IMG/VR virus record: IMGVR_UViG_3300035701_000160 | Span: 1-33,460 of that record | Reading direction: 5' to 3' (one strand) | Source: a virus | DNA length: 33,460 nt | In this document: in pieces, positions 32,020 to 33,460 of the stretch | Layout of the letters: each line of letters begins with the position of its first letter | How positions within the stretch are numbered: the first letter of the stretch is position 1 | The notes under the pieces: model-generated | Told to the model about the DNA's origin: nothing | The model's database searches: none | The model's input: the letters and a program-made list of their open reading frames with translations, nothing else | Translations under genes and position numbers: made by a program

Positions 32020-33460
32020 ATGAGACCAACACAAGTCATCCTACGAAACGAACTCGCAAGGGTCCTCAACGAGAAGCAAGACGTTGCGGACGAAGTACCC
32101 GCCCTCCTGGGTGCATATACGGCTCAGGGCACTCTGATTGCCGTACCAGGCAACCCTGACTACTGCTATGCACGCCTACGTGGGAATGATGCTGAGGTTG
32201 TAAAAGTCTTCAACGACACAGTCCTTCGAAGATTCAACACACCAATAAAGGTGGTATGGATAAGTGGTCGGTGGGAGGTAGTAGGGCGTAACACTGGCGG
32301 TTCTCCAGGGGGCTTTGGTGGACAGCCGTTCTTACCAAACCATGCTTTGCAACATATGTTCTATGGCGGAACAGGAACTAACTACGCGGTTGGTGACGAT
32401 GTCGTTTGGGTAAACAAGCAACAGTGGATGCCACTCAATGTTGTTCCTACTACACCGGCTTCGATGAGAGCGCGAGTGTGGGGTGACTATTATATGTGGG
32501 CTGGTGTATACCATTGGTATCCTGGTACGGACACTGCCGACATGACAGCCTTGGTACCAGCAAGCAGTGCTCAAGCTCGATTCGTTACAGTATACATTGA
32601 TGCATCTGAGAACCTGGGATATGTAACAGGGTCTCTATTTGCATACACTGGCGCAATAATCAACCCGGAGCCCGTGGTCGGCATTCCGCCTGTAGGAGCA
32701 GGAATCGTGTTGGCCGCGATGCTCCTCAATGGTCATTATAGCACAATCGATTGGGGTTACATTTGGGACATGCGCTCAGTCGTACAAGGCTATGGCGATC
32801 CTGGGACAGGCACACATCCACCCGTAACTTTATCAGTTGACGCAGGCCTGACATTCATACTGAATGGGCAGCAACTTGATGTCCAGGTTCAAGACCCTCA
32901 TGAGTTCTGGGCCGGTCCAACGGGCGGGGTAGCGGCTAAACCTACTTGGCGTACGATCGGTTCGAGCGACCTTCCATGGTTTACTGGATCAACTGGCGTG
33001 GGCGACCACGCAATCCTTAGTACAACGCACCTCCAAACTACTCCGGATACAATTGTGAGAGGTGACATCCCAACTGGACAAGGTGTTGTTCCCACACTAA
33101 CTCGCATGGCGCTAAGTGGCATCACAGGGAGTGTTGTCACCCGCGACGCAACAGATGTGTTATGGAGCACGGGCGCATTGTCATTCGCGGGTGCGTTTAC
33201 ACTAACTGTTCCCGCTACGGGCACGACCGCCCTGCTCGGGACTGCTAATGCGTTCACGGTAGGTCAAACTGTCACTGTGGCGGACATGGTTGTCGCCCTG
33301 ACCCTGGCGGGGGCATCTGGCAACCTTAGATTCAGTCCATATTTCAATTCAACGTATGGCGCGTATTGGTACGCTAAAAACACTGCGGACGATGCCTTTA
33401 TTCCACTGTCAATATTGGCTTCCTATGTCTACATTCCAACGGCAAATCTCAAGCTTGGTA
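32020..33460 (+). CDS. Tail fibre protein, partial at the right edge
   Basis: From the ATG at 32020, one base after the previous stop, the frame stays open to the end of the window: 480 residues, C-terminus missing. The first 90 residues have a small beta domain (YARLRGNDAEVVKVF, then IKVVWISGRWEVVG) and then a Gly-rich and Trp/Tyr-rich body. Late residues GTANAFTVGQTVTVADMVVALTLAG are the repeat-like pattern found in phage tail fibres. It is the last gene of the tail module that can be seen and probably the receptor-binding fibre or its proximal part. Confidence 0.6.
   Translation, partial: MRPTQVILRNELARVLNEKQDVADEVPALLGAYTAQGTLIAVPGNPDYCYARLRGNDAEVVKVFNDTVLRRFNTPIKVVWISGRWEVVGRNTGGSPGGFGGQPFLPNHALQHMFYGGTGTNYAVGDDVVWVNKQQWMPLNVVPTTPASMRARVWGDYYMWAGVYHWYPGTDTADMTALVPASSAQARFVTVYIDASENLGYVTGSLFAYTGAIINPEPVVGIPPVGAGIVLAAMLLNGHYSTIDWGYIWDMRSVVQGYGDPGTGTHPPVTLSVDAGLTFILNGQQLDVQVQDPHEFWAGPTGGVAAKPTWRTIGSSDLPWFTGSTGVGDHAILSTTHLQTTPDTIVRGDIPTGQGVVPTLTRMALSGITGSVVTRDATDVLWSTGALSFAGAFTLTVPATGTTALLGTANAFTVGQTVTVADMVVALTLAGASGNLRFSPYFNSTYGAYWYAKNTADDAFIPLSILASYVYIPTANLKLG

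Noticed and set aside
1-33460. tRNA, CRISPR array, insertion sequence or integrase
   Set aside because: No cloverleaf, spaced direct repeats, transposase or recombinase motifs were seen on either strand.

Overview
The window is a left-to-right structural module of a tailed dsDNA bacteriophage. A 2,028-residue tape measure protein, a lambda-style overlapping pair of tail assembly chaperone frames and a lambda C/Nu3-like nested scaffold start point to a long-tailed siphovirus. The host cannot be named from the sequence. No integrase, tRNA, rRNA, CRISPR array or insertion sequence was seen, so a free phage genome or an environmental viral contig is as likely as a prophage.

Bases 1-1192 form a divergent control region. 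A truncated excisionase-like reading frame and a protein with three helix-turn-helix segments run leftwards. The second is driven by a consensus sigma-70 promoter embedded in a perfect 19-bp inverted repeat. Everything from 1193 onward runs rightwards, and most genes overlap or nearly touch.

Bases 1193-11440 are the packaging and head module: HNH endonuclease, small HTH protein, terminase small subunit, terminase large subunit, portal, three probable virion accessory proteins (one with a strict 20-residue repeat), a DUF4177-like protein, a small membrane protein, a protease-scaffold fusion with an internal scaffold start, and the major capsid protein. The terminase is interrupted in its Walker A loop by a LAGLIDADG-containing intein with Ala at position 1 and the Trp/Cys/Thr signature of class 3 inteins. 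The short N-extein lies one frame away, joined across a run of eight G.

Bases 11441-19333 are a glycosylation island inserted between the capsid gene and the head-tail connector genes. It has eight glycosyltransferase-like genes (GT-A and GT-B folds), a SAM methyltransferase, a small membrane protein and a small CxC protein. Its leader can form two mutually exclusive hairpins. One glycosyltransferase carries a C-terminal domain that reappears as a stand-alone protein in the tail module.

Bases 19337-33460 are the neck and tail module: connector, stopper, gp10-like protein, tail completion protein, CCG-domain protein, tail tube, tail assembly chaperone with a -1 frame extension, tape measure, distal tail protein, a hub protein with a PKD/Ig-like domain, and a fibre protein that runs off the right edge. 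The likely logic is that the virion is built and decorated from one long late operon, with the island supplying a glycan for virion proteins, for DNA or for the host surface; which of these is not shown by the sequence.
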